Part shown: piece by piece, positions 10,142-19,277 of the stretch
How positions within the stretch are numbered: position 1 is the stretch's first letter
How the letters are laid out: each line of letters opens with the position of its first letter
DNA from: Planctomycetales bacterium
GTDB lineage: Bacteria > Planctomycetota > Planctomycetia > Planctomycetales > Planctomycetaceae
DNA length: 64,000 bases
Direction: 5' to 3'
Assembly (NCBI GenBank): GCA_028285345.1
Contig: JANQPT010000041.1
Span: forward strand, 62,001 to 126,000
Program-made: the position numbers and the translations under genes
The notes under the pieces: generated by a model
Told to the model about the DNA's origin: nothing
The model's input: the letters and a program-made list of their open reading frames with translations, nothing else
Databases searched by the model: none

Positions 10142-10606
10142 ATGGATTTACGAGAGATTCTGACGTCGACCAGAATCGGTCAGTTGGCGATCAAGTCGGT
10201 CCCAATGCTGTCTGAAGATGACAGTGTTGATGAAGCCGCTGCTCAAATGCGAAGTCATAGCCACGGCTCCGCCCTGATCTGTCGCGACGGCCGCCTCACG
10301 GGAGTCTTTACGGAACGCGATTTGCTGAAGTGTCTCGCGGAAGGCCGGTTGCTAGAGGCGCCGGTCACCGATGCCATGACGGTCAACCCGCAGACGTTGA
10401 CGTCGGACGACACGCTGTTTTCAGCGATCGGTTATCTCGACCAGGGAGGGTACCGCCGGTTGCCCGTTGTGGACGCTGACGGGGTTCCCACCGGGATCAT
10501 CGATGTCAAAACCATCGTTCACTTTTTCGTCGAACACTTTCCCTCGGCCATCTACAATCAAGCTCCGCAATCCAAACAAATGACGTCCGACCGCGAAGGA
10601 GCCTAG
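10142..10606 (+). CDS. Tandem CBS-domain protein, upstream of korAB
   Basis: A 154-residue protein made almost only of two CBS motifs (about residues 20-75 and 82-140). Typical elements are GVFTERDLLK in the first repeat and GGYRRLPVVDADGVPTGIID in the second. Such Bateman modules bind adenosine nucleotides such as AMP/ATP, NAD or SAM and act as energy sensors. No effector domain is fused. It lies 134 bp upstream of korA on the same strand. A second CBS protein with matching motifs lies just after korB, which suggests both serve the oxidoreductase. Start is ATG 10142. Ligand and target are inference. Confidence 0.88.
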   Translation: MDLREILTSTRIGQLAIKSVPMLSEDDSVDEAAAQMRSHSHGSALICRDGRLTGVFTERDLLKCLAEGRLLEAPVTDAMTVNPQTLTSDDTLFSAIGYLDQGGYRRLPVVDADGVPTGIIDVKTIVHFFVEHFPSAIYNQAPQSKQMTSDREGA

Positions 10607-10740
10607 CCGCTCGCGCCCGATGTTTTCCACAGTACGTGACATATTCCATCATATTTCGTCTTTCCCAATATCGACTACTTGATGTTCGGCTGAACGCGAG
10701 AACTTGAAGTCGGAAGTCCTAGGTGAGGAGTTGAAAGAGA

Positions 10741-12630
10741 ATGGCAGCGACAGACGCCGCCTCAACAGATACCCCGGAGCAAAAACCGCTTGAAGAAGTC
10801 GAAACCGTCGTCGTGCGTTTTTGCGGGGATAGCGGCGACGGGATGCAATTGGCGGGAACCCAACTGACAAACGTTTCGGCCGTTTTCGGCAACGATGTCG
10901 TCACGCTTCCGGACTTTCCCGCGGAGATTCGCGCACCGGCGGGAACGTTGAGCGGTGTCAGCGGGTTTCAGATCAGCTTTTCCAGTGCAGACATCTTTAC
11001 GCCCGGCGATCAGGTCGACACGCTGGTGGCGATGAATCCCGCCGCACTTAAGACCAACCTGCCGGATCTGAAACGGGGCGGCACGCTGATTGTCAATGAA
11101 GATGCCTTTGAAAAGAGCAATCTTCAAAAGGCACACTACGATCACAATCCGCTCGACAACGAAGACGAACTTGCCGGCTACCGTGTTCATCGCGTGCCGA
11201 TGACCCGGTTGACGCGCGATGCTGTCGACGAACTGGACCTGTCGCTGAAGATCGCCGACCGCTGCAAAAACTTCTTTGCTCTGGGCCTAGTGTTTTGGCT
11301 GTACGATCGCGACGCCAAGCCAACCGAAGAATGGATACAAACCAAGTTCGGCAAAAATCCAGCCATCGTGCAGGCCAACCTCAAGGCGCTGGCCGCCGGG
11401 TCCAACTACGGCTACTCGACCGAATCGTTCACGGTCCACTATCGCGTGCCGCCGGCGAAACTGGCCCCCGGGCGCTATCGGAAAATCACCGGCAACGAGG
11501 CGACTGCCTTCGGATTAGTCACGGCCGCCAAACTATGCGGCAAAAAGCTGTTTTACGCGGGCTACCCGATCACGCCGGCCAGTGATATCTTGCATGAACT
11601 TTCAAAACTCAAAAACTTCGGTGTGCGGACCTGCCAAGTTGAAGATGAAATTGCGGCGATGACGGCCATCGTCGGAGCGGCCTATTCCGGTGAATTGGCG
11701 GTGACCGCCAGCAGCGGCCCGGGGATTTGCCTGAAGGCGGAGGCGATGGGCTTGGGCGTGATGACCGAGTTGCCGATGGTGATCGTCGACGTCCAGCGAG
11801 GCGGCCCCAGCACGGGCCTGCCCACCAAGACCGAACAGTCCGATTTGTTGCTGGCGATGTACGGCCGCAACGGCGACTGTCCGCTGCCGATCGTAGCGGC
11901 GCGGGGTCCGGCGGATTGTTTCAAAATGGCTCAAGAGGCCTTCCGCCTGGCGACGAGCTACATGACCCCGGTCATCCTGTTGACGGACGGATACATTGCC
12001 AACGGTGCCGAGCCATGGCGGATTCCGGCGATTGCGGAACTTAATCCGATCGAGGTTAACCATCCGCACGCGAATGGCGCCAACGGCTCCGGCGAGAGCG
12101 ACTTTCTGCCCTACGCCCGGGATGCGAAATTGGCCCGTCCTTGGGCGATTCCGGGGACACCGGGACTGCAGCACCGTGTCGGCGGACTGGAGAAATCGGA
12201 CGGAACGGGCAACGTCGACTACAGTCCCACCAATCACGAACACATGGTGATGACCCGTCAGCAAAAGGTTGCCGGGATCGCGGATGATATTCCCGAACAA
12301 AGTGTCGAAGGGCCGGAAGAAGGCGACTTGCTGGTGCTCAGTTGGGGCGGGACCTACGGATCCAATCGGACGGCCGTACGGGAGTGCCTGCGGCAAGGTA
12401 AGTCGGTGGCGCACGCGCATCTACAGTACCTGAATCCGATGCCCCGCAATCTGGGCGAGGTCATTTCACGCTATAAGAAAGTGTTGATTCCCGAACTGAA
12501 CACCGGACAACTCCGCCTGCTCATTCGCAGTTATTTTCTTGTCGATGCAGTGGGCTATAATAAGGTACAGGGCAAGCCGTTTTTGGTGAGCGAACTGGTG
12601 GCCAAATTCGACGAAATCCTGGCAAAATAA
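10741..12630 (+). CDS. korA: 2-oxoacid:acceptor (ferredoxin) oxidoreductase, fused gamma-alpha subunit
   Basis: A 629-residue protein with the fused gamma-alpha layout: residues ~20-205 form the gamma domain ([17 protein letters not shown] at its head), then from ~235 the pyruvate/2-oxoacid oxidoreductase pyrimidine-binding domain with [18 protein letters not shown] and [16 protein letters not shown]. The C-terminal part carries the transketolase-C-like domain. With KorB it oxidatively decarboxylates a 2-oxoacid, most likely 2-oxoglutarate, to the acyl-CoA and reduces ferredoxin; specificity for 2-oxoglutarate is inferred from the subunit type. GAGGAG stands about ten bases ahead of the ATG. 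korB follows after 72 bp. Confidence 0.93.
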   Translation: MAATDAASTDTPEQKPLEEVETVVVRFCGDSGDGMQLAGTQLTNVSAVFGNDVVTLPDFPAEIRAPAGTLSGVSGFQISFSSADIFTPGDQVDTLVAMNPAALKTNLPDLKRGGTLIVNEDAFEKSNLQKAHYDHNPLDNEDELAGYRVHRVPMTRLTRDAVDELDLSLKIADRCKNFFALGLVFWLYDRDAKPTEEWIQTKFGKNPAIVQANLKALAAGSNYGYSTESFTVHYRVPPAKLAPGRYRKITGNEATAFGLVTAAKLCGKKLFYAGYPITPASDILHELSKLKNFGVRTCQVEDEIAAMTAIVGAAYSGELAVTASSGPGICLKAEAMGLGVMTELPMVIVDVQRGGPSTGLPTKTEQSDLLLAMYGRNGDCPLPIVAARGPADCFKMAQEAFRLATSYMTPVILLTDGYIANGAEPWRIPAIAELNPIEVNHPHANGANGSGESDFLPYARDAKLARPWAIPGTPGLQHRVGGLEKSDGTGNVDYSPTNHEHMVMTRQQKVAGIADDIPEQSVEGPEEGDLLVLSWGGTYGSNRTAVRECLRQGKSVAHAHLQYLNPMPRNLGEVISRYKKVLIPELNTGQLRLLIRSYFLVDAVGYNKVQGKPFLVSELVAKFDEILAK

Positions 12631-12702
12631 TCCATCTATCCGATTCACTTGCTTTAGACGTTGCCGTAAAGAAACAGCACGTCGGAGAAGTTTTGAGCAT
12701 CC

Positions 12703-13725
12703 ATGAGTACTGATTCTTCAGCTTTGCCGGTTCTGACCGCAAAGGATTTTGCGAGTGACCAGGAGATCCGTTGGTGTCCGCGCTGCGGGGACTACTCGAT
12801 TCTGGCGCAGATGAAAAAAGTGTTGCCCAAATTGGGAATCCCCAAGGAGGACTTCGTTTTCGTCTCGGGTATTGGATGTTCCAGCCGGTTTCCGTACTAC
12901 ATGGAGACGTACGGCTTTCACAGCATCCACGGCCGGGCACCGGCGCTGGCGACCGGCGTGAAAGTCAGCCGACCGGAATTGAGCGTGTGGGTGATCACCG
13001 GCGACGGCGACGCGCTGTCGATCGGCGGAAATCACTTGATGCATGCGATCCGTCGCAACATCGACCTCAAGATCATTCTGTTCAACAACCAAATCTATGG
13101 GCTGACCAAGGGCCAATATTCACCGACCAGCCCGCTCGGCTCACGGACCAAGAGCACTCCGATGGGCTCGGTGGATAACCCGCTGGCGCCGCTCTGCGTT
13201 GCGATCGGGTCCGAAGCGACTTTCGTCGCCCGCGCGATCGACGTGGACATCAAGGGTTTGGTCTCAACGCTTGAGCGAGCCGCCGCCCACAAAGGGACCG
13301 CCTTTGTCGAAGTCTATCAGGATTGCAACGTGTTCAATCCCGGCGCCTTCTCATACGCCACCGACAAGAAGGTCAAGGCGGACAATCTAATCTACCTTGA
13401 GCACGGCAAACCGCTGATCTTCGGCGACGGCAGCAAGGGCATCCGGCTTAACGAAATGAAACCGGAGATCGTGACACTCGGGAAAGGCATCACCGAGGAC
13501 GATTTGCTGTTCCACGATGAAAAAGCGGAAGAGCCGAGCTTGGCATTTCTGCTTTCGCGGATGCGATATCCGGAGTTCCCCGAGCCGGTCGGCGTTTTCC
13601 GCGATGTCGAAAAACCGGTTTACGACGCACAAGTCAATTCACAAGTCGACTCCGCGATTCAGGAAAAGGGCGAGGGCGACCTGGAAGCGCTATTTAACAG
13701 CGGCGACACCTGGACGGTGGAGTAG
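12703..13725 (+). CDS. korB: 2-oxoacid:ferredoxin oxidoreductase, beta (TPP-binding) subunit
   Basis: A 340-residue beta subunit. Iron-sulfur ligands are visible as WCPRCGD near residue 25, GIGCSSRFP near residue 55 and YQDCNVFNPG further on, the pattern of KorB-type proteins with one 4Fe-4S cluster. The thiamine-diphosphate motif reads GDGDALSIGGNH followed by NNQIYGLTKGQ. Length agrees with the two-subunit KorAB enzymes (PorB-type domains are shorter). It is co-directional with korA, 72 bp away, and is followed by a zinc-ribbon CBS protein. Electrons would go to ferredoxin; no ferredoxin gene is in the window. Confidence 0.93.
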   Translation: MSTDSSALPVLTAKDFASDQEIRWCPRCGDYSILAQMKKVLPKLGIPKEDFVFVSGIGCSSRFPYYMETYGFHSIHGRAPALATGVKVSRPELSVWVITGDGDALSIGGNHLMHAIRRNIDLKIILFNNQIYGLTKGQYSPTSPLGSRTKSTPMGSVDNPLAPLCVAIGSEATFVARAIDVDIKGLVSTLERAAAHKGTAFVEVYQDCNVFNPGAFSYATDKKVKADNLIYLEHGKPLIFGDGSKGIRLNEMKPEIVTLGKGITEDDLLFHDEKAEEPSLAFLLSRMRYPEFPEPVGVFRDVEKPVYDAQVNSQVDSAIQEKGEGDLEALFNSGDTWTVE

Positions 13726-13905
13726 CGTGTCCTTTCCGCCTGTTTCGATTTCGATATTCTTCTCGGCAGGCTTTCGCCCGCCGTATGTTTCGGATCGTTC
13801 GGCAACATTTCACAGCCAACCAATCGTTAGAACCTGTGGGACTCCCCGAGGCCGGTTCGGCTGACGGTTCTCCGAGCGGTGAACTTCACTGACAAGGCGG
13901 ATGCC

Positions 13906-14424
13906 ATGATTTGTCCCGACTGCCGATTTGATAATATCGCCGGTGCCGATATCTGTGAAAGTTGCGGGGCATCGTTGGTGGTGGATGCGGAATTCACCAA
14001 CGCGCTGGAGCGCGGAATCATTGGACATCCGGTGGACGTGCTGTGCCCCAAGAAGCCGGTTCTGGTGCCCCCGGAGACGCCTGTCCGTGACGTGATGGAA
14101 CTGATGCTCAAGCATCAGACCGGCTCGGTGCTGGTGCAGTCGGCGGGAGAACTTGCCGGGATTTTTTCCGAGCGCGACGTCCTCAACGATGTCAGCCGCG
14201 ACGTCGCGCAGATGGATGACGCCGTGGAAGCCCACATGACGCCCTCCCCCGAAACAATCACCAAAGACGATTCGATCGCTTATGCGATGCACGCGATGGA
14301 TGTCGGCGGCTATCGGCATTTGCCCGTCGTGGACAGTGACGGCACTCCCTCCGGCATTATTTCGTCGCGTGACATCATGCGGTTTCTCTGCGTACGTTAT
14401 GCGCAATCTCGCGATGCCGGTTAA
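13906..14424 (+). CDS. Zinc-ribbon plus tandem CBS-domain protein, downstream of korB
   Basis: About 172 residues: an N-terminal zinc ribbon (MICPDCRFDNI followed by DICESCG, i.e. two CxxC knuckles), a short linker and two CBS motifs. GIFSERDVL and GGYRHLPVVDSDGTPSGIIS correspond block by block to the CBS protein upstream of korA, so the two are paralogues. I favour ATG 13906, which follows AAGGCGG; a GTG at 13879 would add nine residues. The zinc ribbon suggests a contact to protein or RNA. Probable role: nucleotide-dependent regulation of the adjacent oxidoreductase, which is inference from position only. Confidence 0.88.
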   Translation: MICPDCRFDNIAGADICESCGASLVVDAEFTNALERGIIGHPVDVLCPKKPVLVPPETPVRDVMELMLKHQTGSVLVQSAGELAGIFSERDVLNDVSRDVAQMDDAVEAHMTPSPETITKDDSIAYAMHAMDVGGYRHLPVVDSDGTPSGIISSRDIMRFLCVRYAQSRDAG

Positions 14425-14557
14425 CGACAACAAATCTCAAAAGCCACAGCGGCTCCAGACGAGCAGTTGAAATCAGGCGATCCGTCAAATTACAGCGGGG
14501 TTTCGTCACAGGCACTCAATGCCGGCGTCGCCGCCGAATTCAAACCAGGAGGCCGAC

Positions 14558-15382
14558 ATGGATCGTCCGCTGCCAAGCGTGTTACTCGTCGGGCGGGCGG
14601 ATCATCGTGAAATGCGCCCGGTTGCCGAAACGCTGGCGGATCTGATTCCCCGAAATCAATTGTTTCGTGCCGAGCAATTTCCGGATGTCGAGCGATTTCA
14701 CACAGAGAGTGAAAACCATCCGGAACTGGTGATCGTTTGCCAGCACTGGAGCGAGGAGTACACGCGCGTAGAGGCGGACCGCATTTTTGAGTGGTTTCCG
14801 TTGGCATGCATTCTCTGCTGTTACGGCTCTTGGTGTGATTCCGACGGACGCAGCGGCACCCCCTGGCCGCCGGCCGTCCGTGTCCCGGTCGGGTCTTGCC
14901 CGTCGCTGATCCACCAGCTCTGGGACGATCTTAAAGCAAGCCGGCCCAGGCTGCCGTCGACGGCATCGATCGAAGATGCGTTTCGCCGGCTTCACAGCGA
15001 TATTCTTGATCAGCAGTTGACCGCGCCGGTGTCAGTCCAAGTGATCTCCACCGACACCGCTGTCCGCGATTGGCTGCATGACGCGCTCGCGGCGGGTGGG
15101 TTTGAAATCGCCGATCAAGCAGGCTCCGAGCCGCCCGATGTTATCCTGTGGGATGCGCCGGTCTGGAATGACCTCGCGAAAGCGGACCTGCGGGAGATTC
15201 ACAACGCACAGGCCGGCATTCCCTTGCTGGCCCTCATTGGCGGGGTTCGGCCTCACCAAATCGACCAGGCACGGGACTGCGGCGCCGCCGATGTCCTGCC
15301 CAAGATCGCGCCAATTGCGACAATCCTCAGCCGACTGGCGGATTTGGCCCAGCCGCGCGAAACGCACAGCGCTTCCGCCTAA
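14558..15382 (+). CDS. Unknown protein with two receiver-like halves
   Basis: A 274-residue soluble protein I do not recognise as a named family. The C-terminal half (from about VSVQVISTDTAVRDWLHDAL) has the alternating beta-alpha pattern of a response-regulator receiver, with an Asp in DVILWDAPVW where the phospho-acceptor would lie and a Lys in GAADVLPKIAP near the position of the conserved lysine. The N-terminal half (PSVLLVGRADHREMRPV) looks like a more degenerate copy. There is no output domain. AGGAGG stands just before ATG 14558, so the longer frame from 14519 is rejected. It follows the second CBS gene and is convergent with the CobW-type gene. Confidence 0.7.
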   Translation: MDRPLPSVLLVGRADHREMRPVAETLADLIPRNQLFRAEQFPDVERFHTESENHPELVIVCQHWSEEYTRVEADRIFEWFPLACILCCYGSWCDSDGRSGTPWPPAVRVPVGSCPSLIHQLWDDLKASRPRLPSTASIEDAFRRLHSDILDQQLTAPVSVQVISTDTAVRDWLHDALAAGGFEIADQAGSEPPDVILWDAPVWNDLAKADLREIHNAQAGIPLLALIGGVRPHQIDQARDCGAADVLPKIAPIATILSRLADLAQPRETHSASA

Positions 15383-15427
15383 ATGGTGTTTCTCCCAGCT
15401 TCTGGAGACTCGCTGGCGAGATTAATC

Positions 15428-15455
15428 CTGGGGGCGGACTAACGTCCGACCCCAG
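15428..15455. terminator. Hairpin between convergent genes, possible bidirectional terminator or REP-like element
   Basis: A 12-base stem with one mismatch and a TAAC loop: the left arm begins CTGGGGGCGGAC (15428-15439) and the right arm is GTCCGACCCCAG (15444-15455). It lies between the ends of the receiver-like gene (+) and the CobW-type gene (-). There is no clear T-run on either side, so a repeat palindrome is as likely as a factor-independent terminator. Confidence 0.45.
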
Positions 15456-15484
15456 CCACGCAGACAAGCGGTTTCCGACAATGC

Positions 15485-16591
15485 CTAATCGGCGGAATCG
15501 TAGCGATGTGTCGGGACCGGTCGTCCGGGGCGAAAGCTTTGGGTTTGGCGAAACTCCGCATTGGCGCTGTGCTGCTCGCAAACCGCTTCGACCGCCTGCT
15601 CCACATGTTTTTGCAGAATGACCGGATCGCAGGCGACCCGCGCGTTGACGATCACGTCCGCCGCCTTCACTTGGCAGTTAGACGGCAGAGAAAGCTCAGG
15701 CTCGGATGTGCTGCTGATCAAGTTTGCGACGCCGAAAAATCCTTCCCACAGTCCTATCGTTTTGAGGTGCGCGGTCTCCGCTTCGGATTCCGCCAGCGAA
15801 TCGCGAAGCGTGCTCACGATTTGCAGCAAGACGTCGTCCAGCGGATACTCGTTTTCAGCGGTCAGCCGCAGACTGCTGTTGAGCCAGCCCAACTCCGCTT
15901 CACCCTCGGCGTAGATATCGTAGTCGATGTCCAGCACGCGGCGGCCGAAATCGCCCTGTTGGTTGAGCAATTCGACGAGCGATTCAAATCCGTCGCCGGT
16001 CTTGGCCGACAGCCGCAACAGCGGGATGCCCGGATGATGCTCGGCAACGAGATCGGCCAACTCATCGACTTCCTCCGGCGAGAGTTCATCGATGCGGTTC
16101 ACCAAGATCGCGTCCGCTTCTTCGAGTTGCTTCTTGAGGATATAAGCCGCCTTGGGCGAGAATCCGGCGCGGCGTTCATTTCGCAGAATCCGTTTGCCGT
16201 GACTCGGCTTGAGAATCACGGGGTAGGGGGCGATGCTGAACTCCGCTTCGTACATCCGCTTGAGCGGTTGAATCACCGTCGCCACCAAATCGGTACAACT
16301 GCCAACCGGTTCGGCCAGAATCAGGTCGGGCGCTTCCTCGCTGCCCAGATGCTCAATCGTCCCCATCAGTTCATCAAAGTTGCAGCAAAAGCAGGCGCCG
16401 GCAACCTCGCCGACGTCGAAGCCCTGCGAGCGCAGCGTGTTCGTATCGACCAGATCGGTTGCTTGATCGTTGGTGACGATGCCGACGCTGAGCCCTTGGT
16501 CCATGTAATGGCGGGCCAGCCGTCCGAGGGTGGTCGTTTTGCCGGCGCCCAAAAAACCGCCGACCATGATAAATCGAATTTGGTGCGTCAT
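15485..16591 (-). CDS. CobW/G3E family P-loop GTPase (metal-chaperone-like)
   Basis: About 368 residues. The P-loop [10 protein letters not shown] is at residues ~11-20, followed by a CxCC metal motif in [10 protein letters not shown], the Walker-B-like [11 protein letters not shown] and the base-recognition NRIDEL segment. These mark the G3E (CobW/UreG/HypB/MeaB) group; members load metals or cofactors onto enzymes. The C-terminal half lacks the usual CobW_C sequence signature I would expect, so metal and client are open. The frame extends to 16696, but ATG 16591 lies directly ahead of the P-loop strand ([12 protein letters not shown]). It is divergent from the DegT gene across a palindrome-rich spacer. 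Confidence 0.85.
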   Translation of the reverse strand: MTHQIRFIMVGGFLGAGKTTTLGRLARHYMDQGLSVGIVTNDQATDLVDTNTLRSQGFDVGEVAGACFCCNFDELMGTIEHLGSEEAPDLILAEPVGSCTDLVATVIQPLKRMYEAEFSIAPYPVILKPSHGKRILRNERRAGFSPKAAYILKKQLEEADAILVNRIDELSPEEVDELADLVAEHHPGIPLLRLSAKTGDGFESLVELLNQQGDFGRRVLDIDYDIYAEGEAELGWLNSSLRLTAENEYPLDDVLLQIVSTLRDSLAESEAETAHLKTIGLWEGFFGVANLISSTSEPELSLPSNCQVKAADVIVNARVACDPVILQKHVEQAVEAVCEQHSANAEFRQTQSFRPGRPVPTHRYDSAD

Positions 16592-16633
16592 CAGCGGGGT
16601 CTCTCTGATTAGTGATTCGCGACTCGTAATCTC

Positions 16634-16654
16634 GTAGGTCCGGCTGTACCGGAC
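16634..16654. repeat. REP-like palindrome, copy 1
   Basis: A short palindrome with stem GTCCGG, loop CTGTA and stem CCGGAC, preceded by GTAG. It matches, in opposite orientation, the palindrome at 16701-16722 with paired substitutions in the stem. It lies in the spacer between the divergent CobW-type and DegT genes. Confidence 0.6.
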
Positions 16655-16700
16655 GCCTGCAATAGGGCTGTAAGAATTTCTATTGGACTGTGTCATGCTA

Positions 16701-16722
16701 CGGCCGGTAGAACCGGCCCTAC
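16701..16722. repeat. REP-like palindrome, copy 2 (inverted relative to copy 1)
   Basis: Stem GGCCGGT and ACCGGCC around AGA. Read on the minus strand it aligns with copy 1 (GTAGG-CCGG-T-TACCGG in both), and the differing stem bases change as pairs (T-A in copy 1, G-C in copy 2), so the fold is kept. Confidence 0.6.
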
Positions 16723-16791
16723 CGGTCAGCTATTATCATAAGCGGTTTGCGAGCCGAGACCAATCGTCTCGCTGTGACGTTCAATTCAATC

Positions 16792-17964
16792 ATGACTCAA
16801 CAGCCACACGAACAACCTGCGATTCTCGGCGGCGCGCCGGTACGTCCGCAAGGTCCGCCCGGATGGCCGCCGCACGATCCCGACGTGGCACATGCCATCG
16901 AAGCCGCGCTCGCGGACGGCTCCTGGGGACGCTATCACGGCCCGCACGTCGCTGAGTTGACCCGCATGCTCGCCGAATATCAACAGTGCGAGCATGCGCT
17001 GCTGACCTGCAGCGGCACTGTGGCGGTCGAGTTGGCACTCCGCGGTCTGCGGGTCGGTCCCGGGGACGAGGTCATTCTCTCTGCGTACGATTTTCACGGA
17101 AACTATCAAAACGTGCTGATCGTGGGCGCGACACCTGTGCTCGTCGACGTTCATCCACAAAACGGAAACTTCGATCCCGCGCATCTTGACGCGGCGACTA
17201 GCGAGAAGACGAAGGCAATCATTGTTTCGCACCTGCACGGCGGATTGGTGCCGATGCGCGAGGTGATGGAGTTCGCCGCCCCGCGCGAAATCGGCGTGAT
17301 TGAGGACGCCTGTCAGATGCCGGGCGCGCGGGTGGAGGGTCAATGGGCGGGCGATTGGGGCGATATCGGCGTGTTCAGTTTCGGCGGCAGTAAGCTGCTC
17401 ACAGCGGGACGAGGCGGAGCGCTGGTGACCAAACGGCCCGAAATTGCGCAACGCATCAAGCTCTATACGCAGCGCGGCAACGATGCCTATCCGCTCTCCG
17501 AACTTCAGGCGGCGGCGCTGATTCCGCAAATAGAAAAACTGGATGCGGCCAACGCACAACGTGCGGAGAATGTCGAAATGCTCTGCCACAGGCTGCAGGA
17601 GATCCCGGGGTTGTCGCCATTTGAGAATTCTGTTCCCGATTCGCAACCGGGCTACTACAAGCTCGGCTTATGGTACGATCCCGCTGCGTTTGGCGGGCTG
17701 CCTCGTGAACGCTTCTCCGAAGCGATGCGCGCTGAGGGCATCGCTCTTGATCCGGGATTTACCGCGCTGCACAAAACTCACAGTTCGCGCCGCTTTCGCG
17801 CTGTCGGCGAACTGCAGCACGCCACGGATGCACACGAGCAAATTCTCACGCTGCACCATCCGGTGCTTTCAGGGACGGCGGACGACGTCGACGAAATCAT
17901 GCAAGCGGCAACTAAACTTCAGAACCACGCGGACCAATTGTGTGAAACGGCGGCACAACCATGA
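16792..17964 (+). CDS. DegT/DnrJ/EryC1/StrS family PLP-dependent aminotransferase
   Basis: About 390 residues with fold type I features: TCSGTVAVELALRGL near the start of the large domain, GVIEDACQMPGA containing the cofactor-ring Asp, and the PLP lysine K201 in FSFGGSKLLTAGRGG. Family members aminate keto-sugars or related cyclitols. The neighbours do not supply a sugar pathway; instead the stop overlaps the bioA start by 4 bp, which is unusual company. ATG 16792 (MTQQPHEQPAILGG) is chosen over the GTG/TTG-type extension at 16747 because family members begin just before the GG.P motif. Substrate unknown. Confidence 0.88.
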   Translation: MTQQPHEQPAILGGAPVRPQGPPGWPPHDPDVAHAIEAALADGSWGRYHGPHVAELTRMLAEYQQCEHALLTCSGTVAVELALRGLRVGPGDEVILSAYDFHGNYQNVLIVGATPVLVDVHPQNGNFDPAHLDAATSEKTKAIIVSHLHGGLVPMREVMEFAAPREIGVIEDACQMPGARVEGQWAGDWGDIGVFSFGGSKLLTAGRGGALVTKRPEIAQRIKLYTQRGNDAYPLSELQAAALIPQIEKLDAANAQRAENVEMLCHRLQEIPGLSPFENSVPDSQPGYYKLGLWYDPAAFGGLPRERFSEAMRAEGIALDPGFTALHKTHSSRRFRAVGELQHATDAHEQILTLHHPVLSGTADDVDEIMQAATKLQNHADQLCETAAQP

Positions 17965-19259
17965 AAACTTCGCCTATCATCGATGCCCCCACCATGCCTG
18001 CGTGGCAGCGCGACGGCTACGAGCACATTTGGATGCCGTACACCCAGATGCAGACCGCTCCGCTGCCGGTGCCGGTGGTAGAGACCGAAGGGGTCTATCT
18101 GATTCTGGCGGACGGGCGGCGAATCATCGACGGCTTGGCTTCCTGGTGGTCGGCCTGCCACGGTTACCGGCATCCGCACATCGTCGACGCCGTGCAGCGT
18201 CAGCTGCACACAATGCCGCATGTGATGTTCGGCGGAATCAATCACGAACCGGCGCTGCGGCTCGCATCGCGATTGGCGACGCTGATGCCGGGCGATTTGA
18301 ACCGTGTCTTTTTCAGCGATTCCGGCTCGGTCTCTGTGGAAGTCGCCCTGAAAATGGCGGTGCAGTTTTGGCTCAATCAGGGCGTGCAAGGAAAGAACAA
18401 GTTCGTCAGCTTTCTGCACGCTTACCACGGCGACACGATTACGGCGATGTCGGTCTGCGATCCGGTCAACGGCATGCACAGCCACTTTCGCGGATTTCTG
18501 CCGCAGCAGTTCAATGTGGCCTTGCCGAGGGACGAGGAATCATTCACCGCATTCGATCAACTCCTCGCCGGGCACTCCGATGAGATCGCCGCCGTCATCC
18601 TTGAACCACTGGTGCAGGGGGCCGGCGGCATGCGGTTTCACCCGCCGGAAACAGTGGCGCACATCCGCGCGTTGTGCGACCGGCACCGATTGCTGTTGAT
18701 TGCCGATGAGATCGCCACAGGCTTTGGGCGGACGGGATCGATGTTCGCTTGCGAACAGGCGAACGTCGTGCCGGATATTATGTGTCTCTCTAAAGCGCTC
18801 TCCGGAGGCACGATGGGCATCGCCGCCACGATCGCCACCGATCAAGTTTTTGAGGCGTTCCTTTCCGATAACCCGGCGCACGCACTGATGCACGGGCCGA
18901 CTTATATGGCCAATCCGTTAGCCTGTGCCGCGGCACATGCCTCGCTCGATCTGTTTGAGCGAGAGCCGCGACTGCAGCAAGCCCTAACCATCGAGGCCGC
19001 ATTGGCCGAACAGTTGGCATCCTGCCGGGGACTGCCGGGCGTCGTCGATGTGCGGGCGAAAGGGGCCGTCGGCGTGATTCAGGTCGAATCGCTCCGCGAT
19101 CTCGATTGGCTGCGGGCTCGATTTGTTGAGGAGGGTGTCTGGATCCGACCGTTTGGGGATGCCATTTACATCACACCACCGCTGGTGATCACCGAGGACG
19201 AATTGCAGACACTCTGCGCTGCGATGGTTCGTGTCGTCGGAGAATGGGCCGGGCGCTAA
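17961..19259 (+). CDS. bioA: Adenosylmethionine-8-amino-7-oxononanoate aminotransferase (biotin synthesis)
   Basis: A 432-residue class III aminotransferase with BioA hallmarks: HIWMPYTQM at the N-terminus, DGLASWWSACHGYRHP, an LLIADEIATGFGRTG segment and the PLP lysine K278 in CLSKALSGGTMG. BioA converts 7-keto-8-aminopelargonate to 7,8-diaminopelargonate using S-adenosylmethionine as amino donor. Length fits (E. coli BioA is ~429). No bioB, bioD or bioF is nearby. The ATG overlaps the DegT stop (ATGA), so the two aminotransferase genes are translationally coupled. It is convergent with the two-TM protein at 19278. Confidence 0.93.
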   Translation: MKTSPIIDAPTMPAWQRDGYEHIWMPYTQMQTAPLPVPVVETEGVYLILADGRRIIDGLASWWSACHGYRHPHIVDAVQRQLHTMPHVMFGGINHEPALRLASRLATLMPGDLNRVFFSDSGSVSVEVALKMAVQFWLNQGVQGKNKFVSFLHAYHGDTITAMSVCDPVNGMHSHFRGFLPQQFNVALPRDEESFTAFDQLLAGHSDEIAAVILEPLVQGAGGMRFHPPETVAHIRALCDRHRLLLIADEIATGFGRTGSMFACEQANVVPDIMCLSKALSGGTMGIAATIATDQVFEAFLSDNPAHALMHGPTYMANPLACAAAHASLDLFEREPRLQQALTIEAALAEQLASCRGLPGVVDVRAKGAVGVIQVESLRDLDWLRARFVEEGVWIRPFGDAIYITPPLVITEDELQTLCAAMVRVVGEWAGR

Positions 19260-19277
19260 CAGGCCGTGATCATCGGG

